Assembly (NCBI GenBank): GCA_021296255.1
Contig: JAGWAU010000053.1
Coordinates: forward strand, 1,846-36,511
Direction of reading: 5' to 3'
Length of the DNA: 34,666 nt
From: Alphaproteobacteria bacterium
Lineage (GTDB): Bacteria > Pseudomonadota > Alphaproteobacteria > UBA2966
Position 1 is the stretch's first letter, and each line of letters starts with the position of its first letter. The position numbers and the translations under genes are program-made. The notes under the pieces were generated by a model, which was not told the origin of the DNA, made no database searches, and saw only the letters and a program-made list of their open reading frames with translations. Positions 1 through 8,220 of this stretch are shown piece by piece.

Positions 1-74
1 GTCGCGGGTATCAGAATCGCATGCCGACCCTAGCCGGGGATCGGACCCGTGCCGCGCAGCGAGAGGACTACACG

Positions 75-782
75 ATGAAGAAGATACTGGTTGCCGTTGC
101 GGCTGCGCCGCTGGTGGCGGCCGGTGCCTCCGCGGTTGCCGCGAACGACCGTCATCCCCTCCCGGATGGCTTCGTCTACCTCGACCAGGCGATTCCCGAT
201 CTCGCGATCGACCTGCGCTACGCTACCGCGAACAACTTCGTCGGCCAGCGGATCGACGGGTACCGGCACGCGCGCGCGGTCCTGTCGGCGCCAGCCGCCA
301 CGGTCCTCGCCGGGGTTCAGGCGGCGCTGCGGCCCTTCGGCCTCGGGCTCAAGGTCTTCGACGCCTACCGGCCGCAGCAGGCGGTCGATCACTTCGTCCG
401 GTGGGGTAGGGATCTCGACGATCAACGGACCAAACCCGACTACTACCCCGACGTCGCCAAGGAGAACCTGTTCGAGGAGGGCTATATCGCCAGCCGGTCA
501 AGCCACTCGAGGGGCAGCACGGTGGACATCACCATCGTCTACCGCGACGGCGACGGGCTGCTCCGTGAACTCGACATGGGATCCCCGTTCGACTATTTCG
601 GGCCGGTTTCCTGGCCGGACAGCCGCGAGGTCACGCCCCAGCAGCGGGCGAACCGCGCGCTGCTGAAGGGCCTCATGACGGCGCAGGGGTTCCTGCCCTA
701 CGCCCAGGAGTGGTGGCACTTCACCCTGAGCGGCGAACCCTACCCCGACACCTATTTCGATTTCCTGAGCCGGAGGCCGTGA
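75..782 (+). CDS. Exported D-alanyl-D-alanine dipeptidase, VanX/DdpX type (peptidase M15D)
   Basis: A 235-residue zinc dipeptidase predicted to split D-Ala-D-Ala in the periplasm, for salvage or turnover of peptidoglycan dipeptide. The M15D zinc and catalytic residues are visible: H144 and D151 in SSHSRGSTVD, and E212 and H215 in EWWHF. R99 in DAYRP matches the transition-state arginine of VanX. Residues 1-22 look like a signal peptide (KK, then an Ala/Val-rich core ending AVAA), so the enzyme is probably exported, unlike cytoplasmic VanX. I chose the ATG at 75 because gagagga lies 8-14 bases upstream and the signal peptide begins there; an earlier ATG at 21 would add 18 polar residues. There is no vanH or vanA ligase nearby, so a resistance role is not supported. 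The next gene converges from the other strand. The family call is firm; the physiological role is inferred. Confidence 0.9.
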   Translation: MKKILVAVAAAPLVAAGASAVAANDRHPLPDGFVYLDQAIPDLAIDLRYATANNFVGQRIDGYRHARAVLSAPAATVLAGVQAALRPFGLGLKVFDAYRPQQAVDHFVRWGRDLDDQRTKPDYYPDVAKENLFEEGYIASRSSHSRGSTVDITIVYRDGDGLLRELDMGSPFDYFGPVSWPDSREVTPQQRANRALLKGLMTAQGFLPYAQEWWHFTLSGEPYPDTYFDFLSRRP

Positions 783-841
783 ACCGGCAGGCGGCGGCGA
801 TCGTCTGGCGGGAAGAGCCCATCGGCCGGCATCTCGCGCGC

Positions 842-1990
842 TCACCTCAGCATCCGCGCGAACGCGCGAATGTCCTCGATCATCAGCTCCGGCTCCTCCA
901 TGGCCCCGAAATGTCCGCCCCGCGGCATCTCGGTCCAACGCGTGACGTTGTAGAGCCGCTCCACGTAGCTGCGGGGCGGCCAGGCCAGGAGCTCCTTGGG
1001 AAACAAGGCGCATCCTGTCGGCACCTCGACCCGCCTGCCCTCCGGGGAGAGGATGCGCCCCCCTTCCTCGCGCCGGCCGTAGTAGATCCAGCTCGCCGAG
1101 TTGAAGGTGCCCGTCACCAGATAGATCATGATGTTGGTCAGAAGCTCGTCCTTGGTGTGGGCGCTCTCGACGTCGTCGCCGTCGGTGTCCGACCAGGAAT
1201 TGAATTTCTCGACGATCCAGGCCGCGACGCCGACGGGACTGTCGTTCATGGCGTAGCTCAGCGTCTGCGGTTTGGTCGCCTGGATCGTACGGTAGCCGTT
1301 CTCCATCTCCTGCTCCCGCTCGAAGCGGGCGGCCCAGGCCTCCTCCTCCGGACCCTGCGGACCGTCCGGATGGCGCATGGTCAGGATGTTGATGTGGATG
1401 GCCCGGCACGCCGGCGCGTGCTCTAGCCCGAGCCAGCTCGAAATGGCACCGCCCCAATCGCCGCCCTGGGCCACGTAGCCCCCGTATCCCAAGGACTCGG
1501 TCATCAGCCTGGCGAACACGCCGGCCATGCCCCGCGGCCCCATCGGCCTCGACGGCCGGCCCGAAAAGCCGAAGCCCGGCAGCGACGGGGCGATCACGTC
1601 GAACGCGTCCTCTTCGCTGCCGCCGAAGCGTTCGGGGTGGGCCAACGGCTCGATGATCCCGTCGAACTCCGAGATCGAACCGGGCCAGCCGTGGGTGACG
1701 AGCAGCGGCAGGGGCTCCGGCCCGCTACCCTTCTCCTGGATGAAGTGGATGCCGATGCCGCCGACGGGTGCGATGAAATGAGAGAAACGGTTGAGCCGCT
1801 CCTCCTGCGCCCGCCAGTCGAAATCCTCCATCCAGTAGGCGCAGAACTCCTTCATGTAGTCGAGATTGGTGCCGTAGCCCCAGCCACCGTCGTCCGGCAT
1901 CTCGTGCCACCGGTAGTCGGCGACCCTGGTCCGTATGCGATCGAGGGTCTCGTCGGAAACCGAAATCCGGAACGGCTGGGGTGAGGTCAT
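842..1990 (-). CDS. Epoxide hydrolase family protein with EHN domain (alpha/beta hydrolase)
   Basis: A 382-residue alpha/beta-hydrolase of the microsomal/juvenile-hormone epoxide hydrolase type. It should open epoxides through an Asp-alkyl ester. Residues about 5-110 form the EHN domain, beginning FRISVSDETLDRIRTRV, with the usual W and Y positions. HGWPGS (100-105) is the oxyanion-hole motif, GGDWGG carries the nucleophile D178, and RGGHFGAMEEPE carries catalytic H360. I start at the ATG at 1990, where MTSPQPFRIS gives the usual family start; the frame stays open upstream to about 2377, but that extension is low-complexity and unlike the family. The length is normal. It has no operon partner, and its 3' end faces the dipeptidase gene across 59 bases. 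The natural substrate cannot be read from sequence. Confidence 0.9.
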   Translation of the reverse strand: MTSPQPFRISVSDETLDRIRTRVADYRWHEMPDDGGWGYGTNLDYMKEFCAYWMEDFDWRAQEERLNRFSHFIAPVGGIGIHFIQEKGSGPEPLPLLVTHGWPGSISEFDGIIEPLAHPERFGGSEEDAFDVIAPSLPGFGFSGRPSRPMGPRGMAGVFARLMTESLGYGGYVAQGGDWGGAISSWLGLEHAPACRAIHINILTMRHPDGPQGPEEEAWAARFEREQEMENGYRTIQATKPQTLSYAMNDSPVGVAAWIVEKFNSWSDTDGDDVESAHTKDELLTNIMIYLVTGTFNSASWIYYGRREEGGRILSPEGRRVEVPTGCALFPKELLAWPPRSYVERLYNVTRWTEMPRGGHFGAMEEPELMIEDIRAFARMLR

Positions 1991-2356
1991 GTGGCTGCCC
2001 GTCCCTTGTGGAGGCTGGTCGCGACGCCGATCATGCCGGGCCGCCATACTTCCCAATTTAGCACTGATCGCCTTCGCGGTCTCCGCCGTGCAGATCGTCA
2101 GAGTCTTGCTAGCCCCCTCAAAAAAAACAAGGCATGACGATGACGAAGGAATTTTGGTCTGGCATCCGTGATAACGTCTACGCATGGCCCCTGTTTGAGC
2201 CGATCCTGCGTACAGGCGACTCCATCCGAGAGGTGTATGTCGAACATGGGTAGGCGTAAAATCGGTGCGGCGATGGTGACGCGTGACGATGTCTTCAGGA
2301 AGCGCCGTATGGGGCGGGCGGCGGCTGCCCCAACCAAACATCATGGAGAACGTGGA
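1991..2356. other. Intergenic stretch between the divergent epoxide hydrolase and small-protein genes
   Basis: These 366 bases should hold the divergent promoters. They are lower in GC than the flanks, with a run of eight A at 2120-2127. I found no confident -35/-10 pair, tRNA or terminator. The plus-strand frame that later encodes the small basic protein is open back to a GTG at 2168, but the translation before residue 60 shows no family resemblance. Confidence 0.4.
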
Positions 2357-2497
2357 TTGCCCCGGAAGCCGAATCATAGTTTCGAACGCCGCCAGCGGGA
2401 GCTCGCGAAAGCCGAGAAGAAGGCGGCGCGTCCCGCAGCGCGATCCGCGCTGAATCGCGGTCCGACTCTGCTCGAGCCCGCGATTCTCGGCACTTGA
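2357..2497 (+). CDS. Small basic protein, alphaproteobacterial conserved hypothetical type (TTG start)
   Basis: A 46-residue basic protein of unknown function. The segment RKPNHSFERRQRELAKAEKK matches a short, Lys/Arg-rich, probably helical protein that I know as a recurrent unnamed gene in alphaproteobacteria (consensus close to xKPNYxFEKRQRELAKxxKK). Those homologues start one to three residues before the KPN motif. This places the start at TTG 2357, with ggagaa at 2345-2350 as its ribosome-binding site. The tail after residue 25 is Ala/Arg-rich and differs from the Lys-rich tail I would expect. It lies 31 bases before the next gene on the same strand. The resemblance is from memory and the start is inferred, so confidence is moderate. 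Confidence 0.45.
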   Translation: MPRKPNHSFERRQRELAKAEKKAARPAARSALNRGPTLLEPAILGT

Positions 2498-2528
2498 AAA
2501 TCGCCGCGTCTTTCTTCACGAATCTCCC

Positions 2529-2951
2529 ATGGAGGAACGCGACTCCGAGCGGGCGGGAAAGGAGGCGTTCTACGAACGTCTCGAGCCCGTATTTCGCCAG
2601 TACGTCGACGAGCTGGTGCGGCAAGTGGCGACGTTGTTGTGGCCGGAACGCCGGGCCGCTCTCGTCGCGTTCTACCGGGGTATTGCCGGCGCGCCGCCCG
2701 GCGAGCTTCGGGCGTCGATCGAAGCGCTGGGACTCCCGCTCGACGACGCGGAAACCTATCCGGAGCAGGTATTTCGCGCGGTGTTGACCGCCTGGATCGA
2801 GCGGATCGGTGTCGAGGAAGTGACCAATCCCGATCAAGCCGTGCTTTATGCCCTATCCTATGAAGACGAGCATGTGACGCGGGCCGAAGCCTGGTTCGCG
2901 GAACGGCCGGAACACCTCGCCGCGGTCAGCGCGGGCGCCGTAGAGGATTGA
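2529..2951 (+). CDS. Hypothetical protein, 140 residues, acidic and mostly helical
   Basis: I do not recognise a family. The product is soluble, Glu/Arg-rich and predicted helical, without signal peptide, cysteines or membrane segments. Features include ERLEPVFRQYVDELVRQVATL, a central AGAPPGEL turn and a C-terminal YEDEHVTRAEAWFAERPEHL. The ATG at 2529 is the first in frame. Its stop (2949-2951) lies two bases before a possible GTG start and eight before the ATG of the TPR gene, so the two are probably translated together and may act together. Codon use is typical of the window. It could be a small regulatory or partner protein; no function is assigned. Confidence 0.6.
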   Translation: MEERDSERAGKEAFYERLEPVFRQYVDELVRQVATLLWPERRAALVAFYRGIAGAPPGELRASIEALGLPLDDAETYPEQVFRAVLTAWIERIGVEEVTNPDQAVLYALSYEDEHVTRAEAWFAERPEHLAAVSAGAVED

Positions 2952-2959
2952 TCGTGAAA

Positions 2960-3535
2960 ATGAAACTTCCAATGCGGACATCGGCTTCCTTCCTCGTCGG
3001 CACGGTGGTCGCAGGGCTGCTTTGTCCGCCTGCGGTCGCGCGCCAGGACGATCCGAGGCTTGACGAGCTGTTCGCGGTGCTGAGCACCACGTCCGATCCG
3101 GCCCGGGCGCAGGCGACCGTCACCCATATCTGGGAGGTCTGGTACGAATCGGGCGATGAGCGCATCGACCAGTTCCTGTCGACGGGCCGGTCGGCCATGG
3201 TGGGCGGTGATTTTCCAAAAGCCCTGGCGAGTTTCGATCAGGCCATCGCGATGGACCCCGAGTACGCGGAGGCCTGGAACCACCGCGCCACCCTCTACTA
3301 CCTCATCGGGAATCTGGAGGCGTCCGCCCACGACGCGGAACGGACGATAGAACTCGAACCGCGTCACTTCGGGGCCCTGTCCGGTCTCGGCCTGATCGGC
3401 ATCCGCTCGGGAGAGTTCCAAAAGGCGATCGAATGGTTCGAGCGCGCGTTAGCCGTCAATCCGCATGCACGAAGTGCCCGGGAGAACATCGATTGGGCAA
3501 GACGGCAGCTTGGCGGGGAAAGCCACGACAACTGA
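2960..3535 (+). CDS. Exported tetratricopeptide-repeat protein
   Basis: A 191-residue TPR protein, probably periplasmic. Residues 1-24 look like a signal peptide (MKLPMR, hydrophobic core, then PAVA before RQDD). About three TPR units follow: around 75-108 (GDFPKALASFDQAIAMDP), 109-142 (AEAWNHRATLYYLIGNLEAS) and 143-177 (ALSGLGLIGIRSGEFQKAIEWFERALAVNP), with the G, A and P positions of the TPR consensus. TPRs scaffold protein contacts, so this is most likely a partner protein rather than an enzyme. I chose the ATG at 2960; a GTG at 2954 in the same frame is equally possible and adds two residues. It follows the 2529 gene with nearly no gap. A similar single-copy exported TPR protein is common in alphaproteobacteria. 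Confidence 0.8.
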   Translation: MKLPMRTSASFLVGTVVAGLLCPPAVARQDDPRLDELFAVLSTTSDPARAQATVTHIWEVWYESGDERIDQFLSTGRSAMVGGDFPKALASFDQAIAMDPEYAEAWNHRATLYYLIGNLEASAHDAERTIELEPRHFGALSGLGLIGIRSGEFQKAIEWFERALAVNPHARSARENIDWARRQLGGESHDN

Positions 3536-3684
3536 GGCGAGCTGCCACACCCTGTTGACGGAAGGCCTTCAGGCCGGCCGCCGCATCGAAAAGTCTCACG
3601 ATCGTCGAGCCGGCCCTCGGTCGGGCTATGATACCGTAAGCCCGCGGCAGCAGAGGAGACACCCCGATAGCGAAGGCATCGTTC

Positions 3685-3792
3685 ATGGCGCTGATGCGGC
3701 CCCCGAAGGAGGTCGAGGACGGTGTCGACCGCGTCTATGACGACGGGCACCCGCGCGGATCGATCACGGCCTGCCGCTCGGAGTTCCGATGA
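3685..3792 (+). CDS. Possible 35-residue leader ORF coupled to the exonuclease/DUF294 gene
   Basis: A short open frame starts at ATG 3685 and ends at a TGA (3790-3792) that overlaps the downstream ATG (3789-3791) as ATGA, the usual arrangement for translational coupling. The peptide reads MALMRPPKEVEDGVDRVYDD and continues GHPRGSITACRSEF, with charged, non-repetitive composition. The frame stays open upstream through an ATA codon at 3667 preceded by aggaga (3654-3659), so the true start may be there or may have been lost. No family is recognised. It may also be chance, since this GC content makes short open frames common. Confidence 0.3.
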   Translation: MALMRPPKEVEDGVDRVYDDGHPRGSITACRSEFR

Positions 3793-5921
3793 GCTTTCGC
3801 TGGGATGAAAGCCAGTCCGGCGTCCCGTTGACGTCGCTTTCGGCGACCGTCCTCGATACCGAGACCACGGGCTTTGATACCTCCAGCGATCGGGTCGTGC
3901 AGATCGGCGCCGTCAAGATCGTCGGCGGACACCTCGACGAGGCCACCAGCTTCGATTGCCTGGTCGATCCGGGAATACGGATACCCGAAGCGGCGAGCCG
4001 TATCCATGGCATTACCGATTCGGACGTGTCCGGGGCCGCCGGGTTCGGCGATGCCATGTCGGCATTCACTTCGTGGTCGGGCGAGGGGCTCGTCGTGGGG
4101 TATTCTGTCGGCTTCGACCTCGGCGTGCTGCAAGCCGAACACCGGCGTTCCGGTTTGCGCTGGACCGCGCCACGCTGCCTGGACGTTCGGCACCTGCTCC
4201 GGCTGTTGGTGCCATCCCCCAACGTGGAGTCCCTAGAGGCGGCCGCGGCATGGCTGGAGATTCCCGTGTCCAACCGTCACAACGCCCTCCGAGATGCAAT
4301 GCTGACCGCGCGATTGTTTGTCGCCGTCGCACCCCTCCTGCGCGACCGCGGGATCTCGACGCTTGCCCAGGCGGAGCAGGCCTGCCTCGATCTGCCGGAT
4401 CGGCACGAGGCGGAAAGCCGCGCCGGCTGGCATGAGGTCGCTTCCGCCAGGGGCGCCATGCCCCGTTCCGTGAGCGCCTATGCACGGATCGACAGCTACC
4501 CCTACCGGCACCGCGTTCGTGATGTCATGCGCGCACCGCCCATCGTCGTCGAACCCCGGGAGCGCGTGTTGTCGGCGAACCGATTGATGCTGCGTGAAAA
4601 CGTCAGTTCGGTATTCGTGCGGTCCGAGGACGGCAGACGTGCAGACGGCATTGTCACCGAACGGGATCTTCTGCGGGCGCTCGAGGCCTCTCCGGAAGAC
4701 CTGGCCGGTCTGGAGATCTCGGGCATCGCGAGTCGGCCGCTCCTGACCGTCGACTGGAACGAGCTTCTCTATCGGGCGATGAACAGGATGGCGTCGTCGA
4801 ATGTCCGTCATCTGGGAGTGACGGACGGAAGCGGCGCCTTGGTAGGAGTGCTGAGCTCGCGGGACCTTCTCTACCAGCGGGCGGAGGACGCCGTGTCGCT
4901 GGGAGACAGCGTCGATCAGGCGCGGAACGCCGAGGAGCTCGGACGAGTCTGGGCGGATCTGACGACGGTGGTGCGCGGACTGTCCGACGAGGAGGTGGAT
5001 CCGAGGGACATCGCGGCCGTCATATCGAAGGAGCTGGGAGAACTCACGCGCCGCGCCTGCCAGATCGCGGAACGGAACATGATCGAGCGGGGCCGGGGAG
5101 AACTCCCGTCGGCGTACGCCATGCTGGTGCTCGGATCCGGCGGACGCGGCGAGAGCCTGCTCGCCATGGACCAGGACAATGCGATCGTTTTCGGAGAGGC
5201 CGCGGACGATCTCGAATCCGCCCGATGGTTCAGGGAGCTGGGCGGGTCCGTGGCGGACATCCTGAACGCTGTCGGGGTGAGCTATTGCGCTGGCGGCGTG
5301 ATGGCGAAGAACGCCGAATGGTGTCTGCCCGCGACCCGTTGGCGGGATACCATCGAGGGCTGGCTTCGCGGCGCCAAGCCGGAACATATCCTCAACGCCG
5401 ACATTTTCTTCGACGGCCTGCCGGTGCACGGGGCGCTTGAACTGGGCGACCGGGTCCGGCGGGAGGGGCTGGAGCTCGCGCGACGATCGATCGGGTTCCT
5501 CCACTTGATGTCGATGAACGCCGCGGATTTTCAGGTTCCCGTCGGCATGTTCGGGCGGTTGCAGCGGACGGACGGCCGTGTGGATCTGAAGGCCGGCGGC
5601 ATTCTTCCCATTTTTTCCACCGCCCGGGTTCTGGCGCTCAAATACGGAAGGGCGGAGCGGTCGACTCCGGGACGTCTGAAGGCGGTGCAGGAGCAGGTCG
5701 GAATCGGCGGCCACGTGGTCGCGAATCTCGTCGAGGCGCACCGGATACTGATGGGGCTGGTGTTGATTCAGCAGCTTCGGGATATCGAGGCGGGCGTCAA
5801 GCTTTCGAACGGGATCGACCCGGCCCAGCTGAGCAGCCATCAGAAGCAGGACCTCAGATGGGCGTTCGATCAGGTCCGCGGGATCCCGGATCTGGTGGGA
5901 CTGCCGAAGGGCTTGTGGTGA
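3789..5921 (+). CDS. DnaQ-like 3'-5' exonuclease fused to CBS pair and DUF294 nucleotidyltransferase
   Basis: A 710-residue three-part protein. Residues 18-190 are a DEDDh exonuclease domain: D23 and E25 in LDTETTG, D110 in SVGFD, and H164 and D169 in RHNALRD. Residues about 240-365 are two CBS domains (VRDVMRAPPIVV; ASSNVRHLGV then VGVLSSRDLL), which usually sense adenine nucleotides. Residues about 400-700 are the DUF294 nucleotidyltransferase and its C-terminal domain, related to GlnD, with GSGGRGE near 447 and the metal pair D461/D463 in MDQDNA. In many proteobacteria the exonuclease and the CBS-DUF294 protein are separate genes beside a DUF4212/VC_2705 symporter. Here they are fused, and that symporter lies just downstream on the other strand. 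ATG 3789 has cggag six bases upstream. The role is probably regulatory control linked to acetate or carboxylate uptake, which is inference from neighbourhood. Confidence 0.88.
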   Translation: MSFRWDESQSGVPLTSLSATVLDTETTGFDTSSDRVVQIGAVKIVGGHLDEATSFDCLVDPGIRIPEAASRIHGITDSDVSGAAGFGDAMSAFTSWSGEGLVVGYSVGFDLGVLQAEHRRSGLRWTAPRCLDVRHLLRLLVPSPNVESLEAAAAWLEIPVSNRHNALRDAMLTARLFVAVAPLLRDRGISTLAQAEQACLDLPDRHEAESRAGWHEVASARGAMPRSVSAYARIDSYPYRHRVRDVMRAPPIVVEPRERVLSANRLMLRENVSSVFVRSEDGRRADGIVTERDLLRALEASPEDLAGLEISGIASRPLLTVDWNELLYRAMNRMASSNVRHLGVTDGSGALVGVLSSRDLLYQRAEDAVSLGDSVDQARNAEELGRVWADLTTVVRGLSDEEVDPRDIAAVISKELGELTRRACQIAERNMIERGRGELPSAYAMLVLGSGGRGESLLAMDQDNAIVFGEAADDLESARWFRELGGSVADILNAVGVSYCAGGVMAKNAEWCLPATRWRDTIEGWLRGAKPEHILNADIFFDGLPVHGALELGDRVRREGLELARRSIGFLHLMSMNAADFQVPVGMFGRLQRTDGRVDLKAGGILPIFSTARVLALKYGRAERSTPGRLKAVQEQVGIGGHVVANLVEAHRILMGLVLIQQLRDIEAGVKLSNGIDPAQLSSHQKQDLRWAFDQVRGIPDLVGLPKGLW

Positions 5922-5955
5922 TCTGGGGTGGGGTCGGACCCCCCGACATCCGGTC

Positions 5956-6303
5956 TCACCGCGATCCGAACTGGTAGATGAACTTGGCGATGTCGCCCTC
6001 CAGCGGGAAGGACAACATCCCCATGACCTCGTAGCCGAGCAGCCACGGCATCACATAGAACCTGAACAGGAAGAAGAACCACGCGACATAGAGCGGCACC
6101 AGGGCCCGTACGAGAAACCCCGGGGTTATGGGATTGAACAGGCGGAGCATGGGGTTCGTCGCCTTCACGAAGAATCGCATGAAGAAGAACGAGGAATCCT
6201 CCGGGAGGAACAGGGACATCCCGGTTCGGCCGATGAGCGTCCACATGACGACGCCGAGGACGTAGTCCGTGACGAGTACCCAGAGAGGGAAAGCTTCAAG
6301 CAA
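5956..6303 (-). CDS. Small integral membrane protein, unknown function (TTG start)
   Basis: A 115-residue protein with two or three hydrophobic segments: about 4-24 (FPLWVLVTDYVLGVVMWTLI), 66-88 (ALVPLYVAWFFFLFRFYVMPWLL) and a weaker central stretch with PITPGFLVRALV. Between them sits an amphipathic MRFFVKATNPMLRLFNPITPGF, resembling the sort of loop seen in YggT-like proteins, although I cannot assign the family. The only start that keeps the first membrane segment is TTG at 6301-6303; the nearby ATG at 6316 is out of frame and closes at once. The gene lies behind the symporter operon, from which a strong terminator separates it, so it is probably expressed on its own. A link to the symporter cluster is suggested only by proximity. 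Confidence 0.65.
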   Translation of the reverse strand: MLEAFPLWVLVTDYVLGVVMWTLIGRTGMSLFLPEDSSFFFMRFFVKATNPMLRLFNPITPGFLVRALVPLYVAWFFFLFRFYVMPWLLGYEVMGMLSFPLEGDIAKFIYQFGSR

Positions 6304-6341
6304 GGATCGGGCCCATGATCGGGTGTGCGGTCCTGAACGGG

Positions 6342-6375
6342 AAAAAAGATCGGGGCGAAGCTAGGCTCCGCCCCG
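6342..6375 (-). terminator. Intrinsic terminator of the DUF4212/symporter operon
   Basis: On the minus strand, 23 bases after the symporter stop, CGGGGCGGAGC pairs with GCTTCGCCCCG across a three-base CTA loop (6351-6375, 11 bp with one G-U pair). It is followed by AT C and then six T (6342-6347). This is a textbook rho-independent terminator. It separates the symporter operon from the small membrane protein gene downstream. Confidence 0.85.
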
Positions 6376-6397
6376 AAAAGCGAGATGATCCGGCGTT

Positions 6398-8193
6398 CTA
6401 GTGCTCGGACGCCAGCACGGACGCGCCCCTGGGCACGCGCATGTCATCCACCATTTTCTGGGTCTCTTCGTCGGGCTCTTCGGTCATCCGCGTGACCACC
6501 ACCATGGCCACCAGGCTGACCGCCATGCCGACGATCCCGAATCTCAGGTGATCGAGACCGATCCATGGTTCCCCGCCGAGGAAGCGCACGTAGATGAGGT
6601 ACGCGGTCCCCGCGAGGAATCCGAGCGCCATTCCGGCGATGGCGCCCTGCCGGTTCGCTCGCTTCCACCAGATCCCCAGCACGAGCGGGAAGAACAGGCC
6701 GGATGCCGCGAAGTTGAAGGCCCATGCCACGGCGCCCAGGATGCTGGTCAACTTCAGGCTGGCCACCAGCGCTCCGGCAGCGCCGATCCCGATGAGCAAT
6801 ACCCGGGCGGCCACCAGGCGTTTCCTGGTGTCGGCGGTGGGATCGATCATCTTGTAGTAGAGATCGTGCGAGAGGGCATTGGCGATCGCCAGCAACAGAC
6901 CGTCGGCCGTCGACATGGCGGCCGCCATGCCGCCGGCGGCCACAAGGCCCGAGATCACGAATGGCAGGCCGGCGATCTCCGGCGTCGCCAGCACGACGAT
7001 ATCGCCGCGCATGAAGAATTCGTTGATCTGCAGGATCCCGTCGCCGTTGCTGTCAACGATTTGCAGGAAGCCCACGTTGCTCCATTTCTGGATCCAGTCA
7101 AGGGCGGCGACATCGGCGAACGCCTTGCCGATGATGCCGGTCGCCAAGTTCGGATCGAGGACCTGCAGCTTCGTGAAGGTCGCCAGAGCCGGCGCCGTGA
7201 AATACAGCAGGAAGATGAACAGCAGCGACCAAGCCACGGACTGACGGGCCTCTCTCACCGAGGGTGTGGTGAAATAGCGCATCAGGATGTGCGGCAATGA
7301 CGCCGTACCGGCCATCATCATGAAGGCGAGGGTCACGAACTTCCAGCTCGCGAGGCCTGTGCCTGCCGTTACGTGCTCGACCGTCAAGGCCCGGAGACCC
7401 GCAAAGGCCTCCGTCGGTTTCAGCGCGCCGACCTGCTGGATGACTTCCAGTTCCATGACACGGGCGACGGCGTCGCCGTATGCGATCTGCGGGATGAGAC
7501 CGAAGCCCTGCTTGTTGGACATCCAGATCACGGGCACCACGTACGCGATGATCAGGACGATGTACTGCGCCACCTGGGTCCAGGTGACCGCCCGCATGCC
7601 GCCGAGCATGGAGCACAGCAGGATACCGAGCAGGCCGAACCAAACGCCCACCTCGAACGGGATCTGCAGCGCGCGAGACGAGATGGTACCCGTCGCGTTG
7701 ATCTGCGCCGTCACGTAGGTGAACGACGCCACCACGAGGACGATGACCGCGCACAGTCTGGCGGTGTTGCCGCCGTACCGGGTGCCGATGTAGTCGGGCA
7801 CGGTGTAGCACCCGAACTTGCGAAGGTACGGCGCCATCAGCGACGCCACAAGCACGTATCCGCCCGTCCATCCGACGACGAACGCGAGATAGCCGTGGCC
7901 GCCGAAATAGATGCCGCCGGCCATGGCGACATCCAGTCCGCCGCCGTCGCCATGCCGTTGAACACCGACGGGACCTGGCGGCCGGCAACGTAGTAGGCGT
8001 CGACCTGCATGGTCCGGGACAGCCAGCCGATGGCCGCATAGATGATCACGGTGAAGCCGACGAACACGATGCCGATGATTTCGGCGCTGAGGCCCATCTG
8101 TTCCAAGACCGCCATCAGCAGGATGAAGATGATGAATCCGCCGGTGTACAGACCGTAGATCTTCGGCAGATTGTCGATGAAGTTGCCTTTCAT
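6398..8193 (-). pseudogene. Sodium:solute symporter, VC_2705/ActP-like, frameshifted near residue 90
   Basis: An SSS-family transporter of the VC_2705 (acetate permease-like) group, expected to move a small carboxylate with Na+ across the inner membrane. The N-terminus starts at ATG 8193 behind GGAGAG (MKGNFIDNLPKIYGLYTGGF) and runs in frame to NGMATAADWMS. The rest of the transporter (MAGGIYFGGHGYLAFVVGWT to the C-terminus at 6398) is in another frame. The junction lies at 7924-7930, where TCG, CC and ATG abut. Homologues as I know them carry roughly AASFIS between WMS and MAG, so about 16 bases appear deleted. The downstream part keeps the family's GGMAAAMSTADGL motif and an EF-hand-like loop. 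If the sequence is right, the gene is dead or yields a truncated protein; an assembly error is the alternative. The small subunit gene precedes it by 27 bases. Confidence 0.85.
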
Positions 8194-8220
8194 GGTTTCT
8201 CTCCAATCGCTCTGCCGTGT

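Noticed and set aside
75..782. Vancomycin-resistance gene
   Set aside because: The VanX-type dipeptidase has an export signal and no vanH/vanA partner; a peptidoglycan salvage role is more likely.
2120..2127. Run of eight A as a minus-strand terminator tract
   Set aside because: No hairpin precedes it on the minus strand and no gene ends there.
2168..2356. N-terminal extension of the small basic protein from GTG 2168
   Set aside because: The added 63 residues resemble nothing and would bypass the ribosome site at 2345-2350.
4233..5840. 535-codon open frame on the minus strand
   Set aside because: It lies opposite the exonuclease/CBS/DUF294 gene, whose motifs are unmistakable; the antisense translation is His/Arg/Pro-rich with no family features.
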